In this document: positions 42,087 to 52,690 of the stretch, one piece after another | Position numbering within the stretch: position 1 is the first letter of the stretch | Layout of the letters: every line of letters starts with the position of its first letter | Source: Flavobacteriales bacterium | GTDB lineage: Bacteria > Bacteroidota > Bacteroidia > Flavobacteriales > Flavobacteriaceae | Direction: 5' to 3' | Length of the DNA: 64,000 nucleotides | NCBI GenBank assembly: GCA_027067965.1 | Contig: JAMOUV010000027.1 | Location: 1 to 64,000 of the forward strand | Made by a program: the position numbers and the translations under genes | Notes under the pieces: generated by a model | Told to the model about the DNA's origin: nothing | Seen by the model: only the letters and a program-made list of their open reading frames with translations | The model's database searches: none

Positions 42087-42497
42087 ATGAAAATATTGGC
42101 ATTGGATTACGGAAAAAAACGGACGGGAGTGGCGGAAACCGATGATTTACAGATGATTGCCTCGCCATTAACGACGGTTCAAACGGATGTTTTGTTGGAT
42201 TTTTTGGATAAATATTTGAAGGAAAATCAAGTGGAAACCATTGTCATCGGCGAGCCGTTGCGCGAAGACGGAACCCATAATGAATTGGAAACGGATATTA
42301 TTCGATTGATAAAAAAACTAAATAAAAAATTTCCTTCTATTAAAATTGAACGAGAAGATGAACGATATACGTCCAAAATGGCTTTTCAATCTTTGATTGA
42401 AGGCGGAGCGGGACGAAAAAAAAGGCGTGATAAATCCCTGACCGACAGGGTGAGTGCCGCTATTATTTTACAAGATTATTTAAACCGAAAAAAATGA
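42087..42497 (+). CDS. ruvX: Holliday junction resolvase-like RuvX (YqgF)
   Basis: 136 residues, RNase H-fold. MKILALDYGKKRTGVAETDD at the N-terminus has the first catalytic Asp, IVIGEPLREDGT the second segment with Glu, EREDERYTSKMA and DRVSAAIILQDYL the last with the third acidic residue. Family proteins process pre-16S rRNA 5' ends and resolve junctions. The TGA stop overlaps the def ATG (ATGA), so translation is coupled to def. Confidence 0.9.
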   Translation: MKILALDYGKKRTGVAETDDLQMIASPLTTVQTDVLLDFLDKYLKENQVETIVIGEPLREDGTHNELETDIIRLIKKLNKKFPSIKIEREDERYTSKMAFQSLIEGGAGRKKRRDKSLTDRVSAAIILQDYLNRKK

Positions 42498-43078
42498 TTT
42501 TACCTATTGTCGCATACGGTATGCCCGTATTGAAGAAAAAAGCCGTTCCCGTAGATATAAATGCGGATTGGCTCGAGAAATTTGTTGAAAATATGTTTGA
42601 AACCATGTATAAGGCATCCGGTGTGGGTTTGGCGGCACCGCAAGTGGATAAATCCGTACGTATTTTTGTGATTGACCCGGCTCCTTTTGCCGAATGGGAC
42701 GAGTTGTCCGATGAGGAGCGTGAAAAATTGAAAAATGCCAAAATGGTCTTTATTAATGCGCAGAAAATCGAGGAAACCGGTGAGGAAAAAAGTTTTGAAG
42801 AAGGTTGCTTGAGTATTCCCGGGATTCATGAAAAAGTAAAAAGACCCGAGAAAATTACATTGGAATATTACGATTTGGAAGGAAAAAAACACAAGCAGAC
42901 TTTCGACGGAATTATTGCACGCGTGATTCAACATGAATATGATCATATCGAAGGCATATTATTCACGGATCATCTTTCCGCGCTCAAAAAACGTATGCTC
43001 AAGCGCAAATTGGATAAGATAAGCCGGGGCGATATCCAAGTGGATTACAAAATGAAATTTCCGAAAAAGAAAAGATGA
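42494..43078 (+). CDS. def: Peptide deformylase
   Basis: 194 residues, iron or zinc metalloenzyme that removes the N-formyl group from new proteins. The three motifs are intact: GVGLAAPQ (residues 43-50), EEGCLSIPG (about 102-110) with the metal Cys, QHEYDHIEG (about 146-154) with the two metal His and catalytic Glu. It overlaps ruvX upstream and the binding lipoprotein downstream by 4 nt each (ATGA), forming a compact ruvX-def-lipoprotein operon. Confidence 0.95.
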   Translation: MILPIVAYGMPVLKKKAVPVDINADWLEKFVENMFETMYKASGVGLAAPQVDKSVRIFVIDPAPFAEWDELSDEEREKLKNAKMVFINAQKIEETGEEKSFEEGCLSIPGIHEKVKRPEKITLEYYDLEGKKHKQTFDGIIARVIQHEYDHIEGILFTDHLSALKKRMLKRKLDKISRGDIQVDYKMKFPKKKR

Positions 43079-44187
43079 CACGAGGTTTCTTCCGGCTGTT
43101 TTTACTGATTTTGCTTTTGATTTCTTGTCGTCATGAGAATAAAAATAACCTTAAGCCATCGCTTCATAACGATTACGCTAAATTCTTTGAACTTAGTAAG
43201 TTAAAGGACGGTTTTTTGCTTAAAGTAAAGGAGCCGTATCCGGGTGCGCGGCCGCAAATAATAGTGTTGTCACAAGATACTGCACACCGCCCGCCGTCCG
43301 ATACACTTTTTGTGACCGTGCCGGTTAAGAAATTCGTCGCCACCTCCGTGACACATCTGCAACCGCTTAAGGAATTGGGCGTACTGGACAAACTGCAAGG
43401 ATTTACCGATACCAAATATATCGCCGATCCGGAGATTATTGCAAGGGTTAAAAGGGGCGAGATCCTTGATGTAGGCCATGCCAATGCAATGGATATGGAA
43501 AAATTATTGCAGCTTTCGCCCGATTTGATTTTTATGTTTGCCAGCGGTCCCGAAGATCAGCAGGATGATTTGTTGAAACGCCATGGCATCACACCGGTTT
43601 ATGTAGCGGAATGGATGGAAACCCATCCGCTTGGACGGGCGGAATGGATTAAATTTTTCGGGATTTTTTTCGGAAAAGAAAAGCAGGCCGTTGATATTTT
43701 TGAAAAAATAAAAAATAATTACCTACGGCTCTTCTCCGGCGTATCAAAAACCGGGCGAAAGCCGAAAATTTTCCAAGGCGGACGTTTCGGTGATAAATGG
43801 TATGTGCCGGGAGGTCGTTCTTGGGCGGCACAACTCATCCGCGATGCCGGCGGTGAATATTTGATTGATAATCATGAAACGGCCAGCACTTTATTAAACA
43901 ATGAACAAGCGCTTTTGCTTTTGGAACAAGCGGATATTTGGTTCAATCCGGGTACTTGGCAAAGTATGGAACAGATACTTAAGGAATTTCCACAAGTGAA
44001 AAATATACGGGTTTTCAATCAAAATCAAATCTATTCCGCTTACACGAGAAAAAATAGTGCGGGAAAAAACGAATTTTTTGAAAAGTCCGTACTTCACCCC
44101 GAATATTTACTTGATGATTACCGGAAAATTTTTGAACAATCTCCAGATACCGCTTTTTATTTTATGCAGAAACTTTCCGGTAAATAA
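43075..44187 (+). CDS. ABC transporter periplasmic binding lipoprotein (BtuF/FepB type)
   Basis: 370 residues. Short N-terminal membrane segment with lipobox (FLLILLLISC). Two lobes follow, with the helical-backbone binding-protein landmarks KKFVATSVTHLQPLKELGVL (about 82-101), AMDMEKLLQLSPDLIFMF (about 139-156), the glycine-rich RFGDKWYVPGGRSWAAQLI (about 237-255) and LLLEQADIWFNPG. This family delivers cobalamin, haem or Fe-siderophore to a BtuCD-like importer. The permease and ATPase are not in the window. A meaB gene in the same window gives a weak hint to cobalamin, nothing more. Confidence 0.85.
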   Translation: MTRGFFRLFLLILLLISCRHENKNNLKPSLHNDYAKFFELSKLKDGFLLKVKEPYPGARPQIIVLSQDTAHRPPSDTLFVTVPVKKFVATSVTHLQPLKELGVLDKLQGFTDTKYIADPEIIARVKRGEILDVGHANAMDMEKLLQLSPDLIFMFASGPEDQQDDLLKRHGITPVYVAEWMETHPLGRAEWIKFFGIFFGKEKQAVDIFEKIKNNYLRLFSGVSKTGRKPKIFQGGRFGDKWYVPGGRSWAAQLIRDAGGEYLIDNHETASTLLNNEQALLLLEQADIWFNPGTWQSMEQILKEFPQVKNIRVFNQNQIYSAYTRKNSAGKNEFFEKSVLHPEYLLDDYRKIFEQSPDTAFYFMQKLSGK

Positions 44188-44375
44188 AATGAATTATCGT
44201 TTGCGGCCCTTCTTATTTTTACAACAGAATTTAACGGTCGAAAGAAAAATGGAATTTAGTAAAACGAGGATTGGATATTAAATATAAATCAATTTTAATA
44301 TTCTGGACAAAATCTGATTTTTATGCATAAATATTCCGGAGTTTTTGATGTAAATTTACCACAAAAGAAATCAAT

Positions 44376-46601
44376 ATGAAGAAACCATATATAGTTTGGA
44401 CCAAAGTCGATGAGGCACCCCAATTGGCCTCTTATTCGTTTTTACCCGTATTAAGAAAGATTTTATCGTCTGCCGGCATAGATATAGAGACCAAAGACAT
44501 CTCTTTAGCCGGTAGGATTTTGGCAAATTTCCCCGATTATTTAAAACCCGAGCAAAGAGTTCCCGATGCCCTGTCGGAATTGAGCGAACTCACCGGCAAA
44601 AAAGAAGCCAATATTATTAAATTGCCCAATATCAGTGCCTCTGTTCCGCAATTGCAAGCGGCCATTAAGGAATTGCAAGAAAAAGGATTTGCGGTACCCG
44701 ATTATCCCGAAGAACCCCGAAATCCGGAAGAAGAAAAAATCAAAGAACGTTATGCCAAGGTGTTGGGAAGCGCCGTGAATCCCGTATTGCGTCAAGGAAA
44801 TTCGGACAGGAGAGCGGCAGAATCGGTCAAACGTTTTGCACAGAAAAATCCGCATAAATTGATGAAACCCTGGCCCGAAAATTCCAAAACCCATGTGGCC
44901 CATATGACCGAAGGCGATTATTATGAAAATGAAAAATCCGTCACGCTCGATAAAGACACGGATTTCAAAATCATATTGGAAACCGACTCAGGCAAAACCA
45001 TTGTGTTGAAAGACGGTTTGCACGGAGAAAAAGGCGAAGTGCTCGACGGGACATTCATGAGCAAGGAAAAATTGCGGGAATTTTACCGCAATCAAATCAA
45101 AGATGCCAAGGACAAGGATGTGTTGCTTTCCCTTCATCTGAAAGCCACTATGATGAAAGTTTCCGACCCCATTATGTTCGGTCATGCGGTTTCGGAATAT
45201 TATAAAGATGTATTGGAAAAATACAAAAATGAATTGGAACAAATCGGATTTAATCCCAATTTCGGAATAGCCGATTTATATAAAAAATTAAAACGTTTAC
45301 CTGAGGATAAACAAGAAGAAATCAAAAAAGCCATTGAAGAAGTTTACAAAAAACAACCCGATTTGGCCATGGTGGATTCCGATAAGGGAATTACCAATCT
45401 TCACGTACCCAACAACATTATAATCGATGCGTCCATGCCGGTGGTCATCCGGGACGGTGGGCGCATGTGGGGCCCCGACGGTCAATTGCACGACACCAAA
45501 GCCATGATTCCCGACCGGACCTATGCGCGCATGTACCAAACCGTCATTGAAGATGCCCAAAAACACGGCCAATTCGACCCCGCCACCATGGGAACGGTCC
45601 AAAATGTGGGCTTGATGGCCATGAAAGCCGAAGAATACGGCTCGCATCCCACCACCTTTGAGATTCCCGAAGACGGCACGGTGAAGGTTATCGATAGCGA
45701 AGGCAATGTATTGATGCAACACCGCGTGAAGAAAGGCGATATTTGGCGAATGTCCCGCACCAAAGATATTGCCGTGAAGGATTGGGTAAAATTGGCGGTA
45801 AATCGCGGGAAAATTACCGGCTATCCGGTGGTATTTTGGCTCGATGAAAACCGCGCCCACGACCGTGAATTGATTAAGAAAGTCAAACGTTATTTGAAAG
45901 ACCACGACACATCCGGCTTGGACATCCGTATTATGGCGCCCGAAAAAGCCATGGCCTATACCTTGGACAGGGTTCGCAAGGGCAAGAATACCATTGCCGT
46001 TACCGGGAACGTATTGCGGGATTATCTGACCGATTTGTTCCCCATTTTGGAATTGGGCACCAGTGCCCGGATGCTTTCCATCGTACCTTTATTATCAGGT
46101 GGCGGGTTATTTGAAACCGGTGCGGGCGGTTCGGCGCCCAAGCATGTACAACAGTTTTTAAAAGAAGGACATTTGCGTTGGGATTCCTTGGGTGAATTTT
46201 TGGCCTTAACGGCTTCTTTGGACCATTTGTCCCGTGTATATAATAACAAGAAGGCCAAAATTTTATCGGAAACTTTGGATAGGGCTATCGAAAGGTATTT
46301 GGAACATCGCAGGTCACCGGGCAGAAAAGTTGGAGAATTGGATACCCGCGGGTCGCATTATTATTTGGTTCGTTATTGGGCCGAAGAATTGGCCGCCCAA
46401 AAGGAAGATCCCGAATTGGCGGAGAAATTTAAAAAAGTGGCCCGGGAATTGGCCGAAAACGAAGAAAAAATCTTGAAAGAAATCAGGCAATCCGAAGGAA
46501 GCCCCAAAGATATCGGCGGTTATTACCTGCCCGAAGACAATAAAGCGGAAAGAGCCATGCGGCCTTCCGAAACGTTTAATAAAATAATGAAGGATATTTG
46601 A
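44376..46601 (+). CDS. icd: Isocitrate dehydrogenase, NADP-dependent, monomeric type
   Basis: 741 residues, matching the usual ~740-residue monomeric IDH, a TCA-cycle enzyme oxidising isocitrate to 2-oxoglutarate and giving NADPH. Diagnostic segments: [19 protein letters not shown] (about 147-165), [14 protein letters not shown] (about 269-282), [15 protein letters not shown] (about 351-365), [16 protein letters not shown] region (about 384-400), [14 protein letters not shown] (about 487-500), [19 protein letters not shown] (about 573-591). Complete and in frame. Preceded by 188 bp without a supported gene. Confidence 0.96.
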   Translation: MKKPYIVWTKVDEAPQLASYSFLPVLRKILSSAGIDIETKDISLAGRILANFPDYLKPEQRVPDALSELSELTGKKEANIIKLPNISASVPQLQAAIKELQEKGFAVPDYPEEPRNPEEEKIKERYAKVLGSAVNPVLRQGNSDRRAAESVKRFAQKNPHKLMKPWPENSKTHVAHMTEGDYYENEKSVTLDKDTDFKIILETDSGKTIVLKDGLHGEKGEVLDGTFMSKEKLREFYRNQIKDAKDKDVLLSLHLKATMMKVSDPIMFGHAVSEYYKDVLEKYKNELEQIGFNPNFGIADLYKKLKRLPEDKQEEIKKAIEEVYKKQPDLAMVDSDKGITNLHVPNNIIIDASMPVVIRDGGRMWGPDGQLHDTKAMIPDRTYARMYQTVIEDAQKHGQFDPATMGTVQNVGLMAMKAEEYGSHPTTFEIPEDGTVKVIDSEGNVLMQHRVKKGDIWRMSRTKDIAVKDWVKLAVNRGKITGYPVVFWLDENRAHDRELIKKVKRYLKDHDTSGLDIRIMAPEKAMAYTLDRVRKGKNTIAVTGNVLRDYLTDLFPILELGTSARMLSIVPLLSGGGLFETGAGGSAPKHVQQFLKEGHLRWDSLGEFLALTASLDHLSRVYNNKKAKILSETLDRAIERYLEHRRSPGRKVGELDTRGSHYYLVRYWAEELAAQKEDPELAEKFKKVARELAENEEKILKEIRQSEGSPKDIGGYYLPEDNKAERAMRPSETFNKIMKDI

Positions 46602-46633
46602 AAAATTAGTAATTTCGCATAAACACGATAGTT

Positions 46634-47989
46634 ATGGCGCTATATAAATTAAAATTACCACACATGGGCGAAGGAGTTATCGAAGCCACGCTCACCCAAT
46701 GGTTAAAAGAAATAGGAGATGAAATCGAAGAGGATGAAGCCGTATTTGAAGTGGCTACCGATAAGGTGGACAGTGAAGTGCCTTCCGAAGTACCGGGCAT
46801 ATTAAAAGAAAAGTTGTTTCAACCCGGCGATGCCATTAAAATCGGTGAAGTGGTGGCTATTATCGAAACCGACCGGGATGTGGAAGAAGAGGATGACGAT
46901 TTGACGGCACTTTTGGGTGGTGTCAATCAAGAAACGGAAGAAATAATGCCCGAAACAAAATCAACTTCCGAAAAACAACAGACGACTGTTATTTCAACCG
47001 AAAAAAGATTTTATTCGCCCTTGGTAAAAAATATTGCAAAAGTCGAAGGAATTACGCAGGAAGAATTAGACGCCATTCCCGGTACGGGACGTAACGGCCG
47101 GGTGACCAAACGTGATATCTTGAATTATTTGAAAGCACGCGAAAGCAAGCCGCAGCAAGCAATGGCGAGCCGAATGACTCAAAAGAAAAAGGAAGCTCCC
47201 GCGCCGCAGCCCGCTTCTGTACCCCAAGGTGTTCCGGCAAGCGGTTATACCCCTAAAGAAAAAGGTATCATCATTGAACCGGGCGATGAGATTATCGAAA
47301 TGGACCGCATGCGCAAGTTGATTGCCGAACACATGGTGCGTTCCAAACATACTTCTCCGCATGTGCAATCCTTTGTGGAAGCCGATGTCACGAATATTGT
47401 ACGTTGGCGTAATAAGATTAAAAATGATTTTTTGAAACGCGAAGGAGAGAAAATCACCTTTACACCTATTTTTATTTATCTTTTGGCCAAAACCATTAAG
47501 GAATTTCCGATGATTAACGTCCAAGTTGACGGCGATAAAATTATCAAGAAGAAAAATATTAACATAGGAATGGCGGTAGCATTACCCAACGGAAATCTAA
47601 TTGTACCGGTTATTAAAAATGCGGATGAATACAGTTTGTTGGGACTGACTAAAAAGGTAAACGATTTGGCCAAGCGGGCGAGGGAGAATAAATTACAACC
47701 CGACGAAATTATAGGAGGCACTTATAGTTTGACCAATATCGGTTCATTCGGAAATATTGCGGGTACCCCCATTATTCCCCAACCGCAAGTGGCCATTATG
47801 GCGGTGGGAGCCATTCGTAAATTACCTGCGGTGATTGAAACACCCGAAGGCGATATGATTGGAATCCGCCATAAAATGATTCTTTCCCATTCATACGATC
47901 ACCGGGTGGTGGACGGTATGCTGGGCGGACTTTTTGTTAAACGCTTCGGAGAATTGCTTGAAAATTTTGATGTAAATACTGAAATATAA
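46634..47989 (+). CDS. 2-oxo acid dehydrogenase complex E2 (dihydrolipoamide acyltransferase)
   Basis: 451 residues. One N-terminal lipoyl domain with the lipoylated Lys44 in EVATDKVDSEV, a flexible linker, the peripheral subunit-binding domain (about 112-157, FYSPLVKNIAKVEG ... GRNGRVTKRDILNYL), an Ala/Pro linker and a catalytic domain (about 215-451) ending with SHSYDHRVVDG (catalytic His and Asp). It transfers acyl groups from E1 to CoA. Which complex (pyruvate, branched-chain or 2-oxoglutarate) is not decided by motif; single lipoyl domain fits branched-chain or 2-oxoglutarate best. No E1 or E3 neighbour. Confidence 0.92.
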   Translation: MALYKLKLPHMGEGVIEATLTQWLKEIGDEIEEDEAVFEVATDKVDSEVPSEVPGILKEKLFQPGDAIKIGEVVAIIETDRDVEEEDDDLTALLGGVNQETEEIMPETKSTSEKQQTTVISTEKRFYSPLVKNIAKVEGITQEELDAIPGTGRNGRVTKRDILNYLKARESKPQQAMASRMTQKKKEAPAPQPASVPQGVPASGYTPKEKGIIIEPGDEIIEMDRMRKLIAEHMVRSKHTSPHVQSFVEADVTNIVRWRNKIKNDFLKREGEKITFTPIFIYLLAKTIKEFPMINVQVDGDKIIKKKNINIGMAVALPNGNLIVPVIKNADEYSLLGLTKKVNDLAKRARENKLQPDEIIGGTYSLTNIGSFGNIAGTPIIPQPQVAIMAVGAIRKLPAVIETPEGDMIGIRHKMILSHSYDHRVVDGMLGGLFVKRFGELLENFDVNTEI

Positions 47990-47998
47990 TTCTTTCCA

Positions 47999-48343
47999 AT
48001 GAAAAAAATACTCCTTGTCCTGGCAATCGTATTGGTGTTTTTGTTTTTTACGAACCCCGATCAGGCCGATTTTAAAGAATATGTACAAAAAATCGCTGTT
48101 GAAGAGGTGAATAAAGAAGCAGCCGTAAAAAGTCCTTTGCTGGATGGAATTGTTTCCACTTTATCCACAGTAGTAGCCGATGCTTATGTACGTGAAGATT
48201 ATTATTTCTTTTCCTTATATAAATTGGGCGATCATAAAATACTCGGCATTGCCAAACAGTTTATTTCTTTGAATCAACCCGATAAAGAAGCATTTAAAAA
48301 AATTCCGGAAATGAAGGAATTGGAAAAAATGTGGGAGAAATAA
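47999..48343 (+). CDS. DUF4359-like small exported protein
   Basis: 114 residues. One N-terminal hydrophobic segment (KKILLVLAIVLVFLFFTNP) followed by QADFKEYVQ, which is the pattern of DUF4359 (TNP then a short helix). A C-terminal part KLGDHKILGIAKQFISL also fits. Function unknown. It starts 10 nt after the E2 stop and may be in the same transcript. Confidence 0.7.
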   Translation: MKKILLVLAIVLVFLFFTNPDQADFKEYVQKIAVEEVNKEAAVKSPLLDGIVSTLSTVVADAYVREDYYFFSLYKLGDHKILGIAKQFISLNQPDKEAFKKIPEMKELEKMWEK

Positions 48344-48391
48344 AATGAATTGATTGGCGAATAAAGATAAATTTTTTATAAACTTACGTTA

Positions 48392-49579
48392 TTATTTTTG
48401 TTTGTAATAAGGATAAATCTCCTTGTTATAATAACCTAAAATCCGTTTGGCGCCTTGCAAACTTTTGCGTCGTTTTGGATTGTATAAACTATCTTCTGAC
48501 CACAAACTTTCTTCTTTTACTTCGCCCGTGGCATGAATAATCCGGCCGTTACCCGTATAAAACGCTACGTGGGTGATGCGCACTTTGTCACCGTTTTTGC
48601 TCCCGAAAAATAATAAATCACCCGGTTGTAACTCTTTGAGATTATCATCAAGCGGAATATCTTTTCCTATTTTGAATTGTTGCGATGCATCCCGGGGTAA
48701 TAATATGCCGAAATTATGAAACAAACTTTTGGTAAACCCGCTGCAGTCAAGCCCTTTAATGGAAGTGCCTCCCCACAAGTACGGAATGCCCATATAATCC
48801 GTTTTGGCTAATTGAATCATATCTTTGACATCGAACAATTTGCTATTGATAAAATGCCATTCTTCCAATGTAACCGCTTTGTCGGCGCCAATGTATGCTT
48901 TTCGACCGTCCGGCAGCATGATATGATGGAAATAATCGCCTTGGGAAAGGAGTACCGCCACATCATTTTGTACCGCATCGCTAACTTGCCCCGATGCCGG
49001 ATCGGTCTTTTCCGTCAAGCGGGCATAAGGAGCTTGCACAATAATTTTAGGTTGCCGGAGCCATTGGTTGAAATCCTGCCGGTCCATGAGAACCAATGCG
49101 GCTAAGTCCGTCCAGCCCAAATATCCCGAGGGCGTCCGGATGCGGTAAAAATCATCTTTTTGTTCGAGTATTTGAACGGGCATCCCCATAAATAATTGGG
49201 TTGAAAGTTCGGCCGAATGCCGGGGTTGGCTTCGTACGTTGGCCACCGAAAGCCGGATTACGCCGGTGAGATTTTTCCATTTTTCAGCCGGTAATATTCT
49301 GATATTCTCATGATATGGAATGTTTTTCCGCTTCAATGTTTCCAGTAGCGCGTCTTTTGCTTCCGGCAGGTCGGTAACACCCGAAATGCGATAGGTTTTT
49401 TGGTGGGATTCCATACTGATTTCCCACACATGATCCCTTGGATCGGGAGCGTACCGCCTTTTTATGCTGTCTATAATCGATAGTAACTCTTCTTCGTTGG
49501 ATTTGGCTTGTTCGGAAGACCGGAAATCACAAGAAGACAAGCCGATCAGCAAGAGTAGAAAAAGATAAATTTTTTTCAT
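48392..49579 (-). CDS. NlpC/P60 (C40) peptidoglycan peptidase lipoprotein with SH3 domains
   Basis: 395 residues. Lipoprotein signal with lipobox (FLLLLIGLSSC). Bacterial SH3-like domains span about 105-235 (VRSQPRHSAELSTQLFMGMP, YRIRTPSGYLGWTD). The C-terminal NlpC/P60 domain has catalytic Cys in KGLDCSGFTKSL (about 281) and His in ITHVAFYTGNGRIIHATG (about 337). It cleaves stem peptides of the cell wall. Downstream of murQ by 10 nt on the same strand, both linked to peptidoglycan turnover. Confidence 0.92.
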   Translation of the reverse strand: MKKIYLFLLLLIGLSSCDFRSSEQAKSNEEELLSIIDSIKRRYAPDPRDHVWEISMESHQKTYRISGVTDLPEAKDALLETLKRKNIPYHENIRILPAEKWKNLTGVIRLSVANVRSQPRHSAELSTQLFMGMPVQILEQKDDFYRIRTPSGYLGWTDLAALVLMDRQDFNQWLRQPKIIVQAPYARLTEKTDPASGQVSDAVQNDVAVLLSQGDYFHHIMLPDGRKAYIGADKAVTLEEWHFINSKLFDVKDMIQLAKTDYMGIPYLWGGTSIKGLDCSGFTKSLFHNFGILLPRDASQQFKIGKDIPLDDNLKELQPGDLLFFGSKNGDKVRITHVAFYTGNGRIIHATGEVKEESLWSEDSLYNPKRRKSLQGAKRILGYYNKEIYPYYKQK

Positions 49580-49589
49580 ACCGGCAACT

Positions 49590-50414
49590 TTAATCCTTGT
49601 CTTTAAAAAATTCCTTTAAAGCGCGTCGTACCGAACCCCATTTTAACAATTCCGCTTTGGCCGAATCATAATCCAATCCTGTTTCTTCCATAATCATCCG
49701 GGTACCGCGATCGACCAATTTTTGATTGGTTAATTGCATATCCACCATTTTGTTGTCTTTGACCCGTCCCAATTGAATCATGGCGGTTGTGGAAATCATG
49801 TTCAATACGAGTTTCTGGGCCGTCCCCGCTTTCATACGGGAACTACCCGTGACAAATTCGGGCCCGACCACCACTACTACCGGATATTCGGCGGCCAAAG
49901 CCAAGGGACTTCCCGGGTTCATGGTAATGGCCCCGGTAGTAATGCCGTGCTCACGTGCCTTTCTCACGGCCCCCACTACATAGGGCGTGGTACCCGAAGC
50001 GGCAATTCCGATGAGCACATCCCGCGGACCGATATGGTATTTTTTCAAATCTTCCCATCCTTGTTGATAAGAATCCTCGGCTTCTTCCACCGCTTTTCGT
50101 ATGGCTTTGTCGCCGCCGGCTATCAATGCAATGGCCAAATCGTCTTCCACCCCGAAGGTAGGCGGTAATTCGGAAGCGTCCACCACACCGAGTCGGCCGC
50201 TGGTGCCTGCCCCGATATAAAATAAACGACCGCCTTTTTTGAGTTTTTCAACCACCGCTTTTGTCAGCGCTTCTATTTGCGGAATGGCTTTTTCCACGGC
50301 ATAGGGAACGGTTTTGTCTTCATTATTGATATTTACCAAAAGTTCACGAATCGACATTTTTTCCAAGTCGTGATACTTGGATTCCTTTTCGGTTATTTTT
50401 TCAAAATCAGGCAT
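49590..50414 (-). CDS. murQ: N-acetylmuramic acid 6-phosphate etherase
   Basis: 274-residue SIS-domain enzyme of wall recycling: N-acetylmuramate-6-P to N-acetylglucosamine-6-P plus lactate. FYIGAGTSGRLGVVDASELPPTF (in part, about 66-85), IGIAASGTTPYVVGA (about 136-150), GSSRMKAGTAQKLVLN (about 190-205). Complete. Co-directional with glyA (12 nt gap) upstream and the NlpC/P60 lipoprotein downstream, so a glyA-murQ-peptidase transcript is likely. Confidence 0.95.
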   Translation of the reverse strand: MPDFEKITEKESKYHDLEKMSIRELLVNINNEDKTVPYAVEKAIPQIEALTKAVVEKLKKGGRLFYIGAGTSGRLGVVDASELPPTFGVEDDLAIALIAGGDKAIRKAVEEAEDSYQQGWEDLKKYHIGPRDVLIGIAASGTTPYVVGAVRKAREHGITTGAITMNPGSPLALAAEYPVVVVVGPEFVTGSSRMKAGTAQKLVLNMISTTAMIQLGRVKDNKMVDMQLTNQKLVDRGTRMIMEETGLDYDSAKAELLKWGSVRRALKEFFKDKD

Positions 50415-50426
50415 GGTAAATTCGTA

Positions 50427-51701
50427 TTAATAAGCAAATAAGGGTTTGCCCCGGGTTAATTCTTTGACTTTTTCTCCTATTTTTTCCAAATATGCATCGT
50501 CCGTGGCATGTGTAATCACTTCATCGATTAATTTGGCGATAATTTCCATATCGTTTTCATCGAAACCGCGCGTGGTGAGGGCGGGCGTCCCGATTCGAAT
50601 TCCGGAAGTTACAAACGGCGATTTGTCGTCAAACGGCACCATATTTTTATTTACCGTAATATGGGCCTTGCCCAATGCTTTTTCGGCATCGCGCCCGGTA
50701 ATTCCTTTGTTGCGTAAGTCAATGAGCATCATATGGTTATCCGTGCCGCCCGAAATGATATGATAATCCATTTCGTATAAGGTTTTTGCCATATGTTTTG
50801 CATTGCTGATAATCTGTTTTGCATACTGTTCAAATTCCGGTTGAAGGGCTTCATAAAAAGCCACCGCTTTGGCGGCAATTACATGTTCGAGCGGACCTCC
50901 TTGCATGCCCGGAAATACGGCCGAATCAATCACCTGCGACATCATTTTAATTTTTCCTTTGGGTGTTTTAATGCCCATTGGATTTTCAAAATCTTCGCCC
51001 AATAAAATCATTCCGCCGCGGGGACCTCGAAGGGTTTTATGGGTGGTGGTGGTCACTACGTGGGCATAGGGCAGGGGAGAATTGAGCAAACCTTTGGCAA
51101 TCAATCCGGCGGGGTGTGAAATATCCGCTACCAAAAAAGCACCAACCGAATCGGCAATTTCACGAAAGCGCTTAAAATCCATATCGCGCGAATATGCGGA
51201 GGCCCCCGCAATGATGATTTTTGGTTTTTCCTTTTCTGCAGTTTCCGCCAAGCTATCGTAATCGATTAATCCGGTATCTTTATCCACCGAATAAAAGGCG
51301 GTTTGATAAAGTTTTCCCGAAAAATTTACGGGAGAACCATGGGTTAAATGACCGCCATGGGCCAAATTGAATCCCAAGATTTTATCGCCCGGTTTGATAA
51401 GGGCAAAATATACTGCCGCATTGGCTTGAGAGCCGGAATGAGGTTGTACATTGGCATGGACCGCTCCGAAAAGTTCTTTGGCCCGGTCAATGGCGGTCTG
51501 TTCCACTTGGTCCACTACCTCACATCCGCCGTAATAACGCTTGCGAGGATAACCTTCGGCATATTTATTGGTCAGCACCGACCCCATGGCTTCAAGCACT
51601 TGGTCGCTTACATAATTTTCCGAGGCAATAAGTTCCAAACCTTCGGTTTGACGCTTAATTTCGGCTTGAATTAAATTGAATATATGTGTGTCTTTTTTCA
51701 T
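50427..51701 (-). CDS. glyA: Serine hydroxymethyltransferase
   Basis: 424 residues, PLP enzyme converting serine and tetrahydrofolate to glycine and methylene-tetrahydrofolate. [16 protein letters not shown] (about 24-39), [18 protein letters not shown] (about 47-64), the PLP lysine in [16 protein letters not shown] (about 229). Complete. First gene of the glyA-murQ-NlpC/P60 run. Confidence 0.97.
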   Translation of the reverse strand: MKKDTHIFNLIQAEIKRQTEGLELIASENYVSDQVLEAMGSVLTNKYAEGYPRKRYYGGCEVVDQVEQTAIDRAKELFGAVHANVQPHSGSQANAAVYFALIKPGDKILGFNLAHGGHLTHGSPVNFSGKLYQTAFYSVDKDTGLIDYDSLAETAEKEKPKIIIAGASAYSRDMDFKRFREIADSVGAFLVADISHPAGLIAKGLLNSPLPYAHVVTTTTHKTLRGPRGGMILLGEDFENPMGIKTPKGKIKMMSQVIDSAVFPGMQGGPLEHVIAAKAVAFYEALQPEFEQYAKQIISNAKHMAKTLYEMDYHIISGGTDNHMMLIDLRNKGITGRDAEKALGKAHITVNKNMVPFDDKSPFVTSGIRIGTPALTTRGFDENDMEIIAKLIDEVITHATDDAYLEKIGEKVKELTRGKPLFAY

Positions 51702-51876
51702 TGGAATGTTTTTTTAACTTTAACTTTAACCTTAACTTTAACTTTGAAGTTTATTTGGTTGATTTATAATGTCTAGCATGTATTTTGTTTTTGTCTCATT
51801 GTACAATTAACAAGTGATTATATTCTGTTATTTTATTTTTAATCATTTGGGTTTAAAATTCTTTTTTATGAATCAC
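51702..51876. repeat. TTAACTTTAAC tandem words upstream of glyA
   Basis: 51713-51746 is a near-tandem run of 6- to 12-mers of the form TTAACTTTAACC. The same word family occurs at 58744-58806 and at 33512-33535. The remainder of the gap is AT-rich with no gene. Confidence 0.6.
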
Positions 51877-52683
51877 CTATTTATTTTTTTGTTCTAAATT
51901 ATGAAGAAAATCCGAGATCACCTTAATCATTTCACTAGGATTTTCGATATAGCTCATATGTCCGCCTTCTATAATTTTGAAATACAACTCCTTGTCTTTT
52001 TCGGCTTCACGTTGAAAAAAGCCGGGATCAATTAGTGGATCATCCTTGGAGATAATCCATGCGCTTGCATAATTTTTTTGGTGGAAAAATAATGAACTTC
52101 TATCCTTGCGGGTCATCATGCCGCGAAGGGCGCCGGCAATGCCGCGGGCGGGCATTTTCATGGCTTTTCGAATCAATTTATCGATTTCTCCGGAGAATTT
52201 TTCGCGGTTATAAGCGGCAAAAAATCCCGGAATGGTTTGGGACAAATAGGCATACTTGTCCTGTAAAACCGCTTGCACGCCCTTTCGCCGTCCTTCGATT
52301 TTATCCGCCGGGTCGGCATACGGATGGGAATTTAATAGAGTAATGCTTTGAACTTTTTCCGGATAGAGTTCGGCCAAAGCAAGAGAAATATATCCGCCCA
52401 TACTATGTCCTATAAGATGTACCTTCTCGATTCCTTGCATAGTCATTAACCGGGCAAGCATTTCGGCTTGTTCTTCCATGGTCAACACATCGCCGGTGAG
52501 ACCGCTTTTGTAATGTCCCAGTAAATCGGGGAGGAATAAAAAGTATTTTTCTTTCAAAACATTAATAAGCGGTTTCCACATGGCAGCCGTTTCCGTAAAA
52601 CCGTGGATGAGCATCACGGCCGGTCCGGATGGATTGCCTTTTATGCGGTAATGAATACGGGTATTTTTATAATCCGAATACAT
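51877..52683 (-). CDS. Alpha/beta hydrolase
   Basis: 268 residues. Oxyanion HG motif LIHGFTETAAMW (about 23-34), nucleophile elbow GHSMGGYIS (Ser about 95), Asp in ISKDDPLIDP (about 213) and His in EGGHMSYIENP (about 242). Substrate unknown. Close to ribE (7 nt gap, same strand), so the two may share a transcript. Confidence 0.88.
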   Translation of the reverse strand: MYSDYKNTRIHYRIKGNPSGPAVMLIHGFTETAAMWKPLINVLKEKYFLFLPDLLGHYKSGLTGDVLTMEEQAEMLARLMTMQGIEKVHLIGHSMGGYISLALAELYPEKVQSITLLNSHPYADPADKIEGRRKGVQAVLQDKYAYLSQTIPGFFAAYNREKFSGEIDKLIRKAMKMPARGIAGALRGMMTRKDRSSLFFHQKNYASAWIISKDDPLIDPGFFQREAEKDKELYFKIIEGGHMSYIENPSEMIKVISDFLHNLEQKNK

Positions 52684-52690
52684 AATGGTT

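Noticed and set aside
44189-44281. 30-codon ORF between the binding lipoprotein and icd
   Set aside because: No start-site support, no recognisable family and codon use unlike the neighbours.
51713-51746. Telomere-like repeat
   Set aside because: The TTAACTTTAACC words are irregular and internal; related runs occur in other gaps. Nothing suggests a chromosome end.
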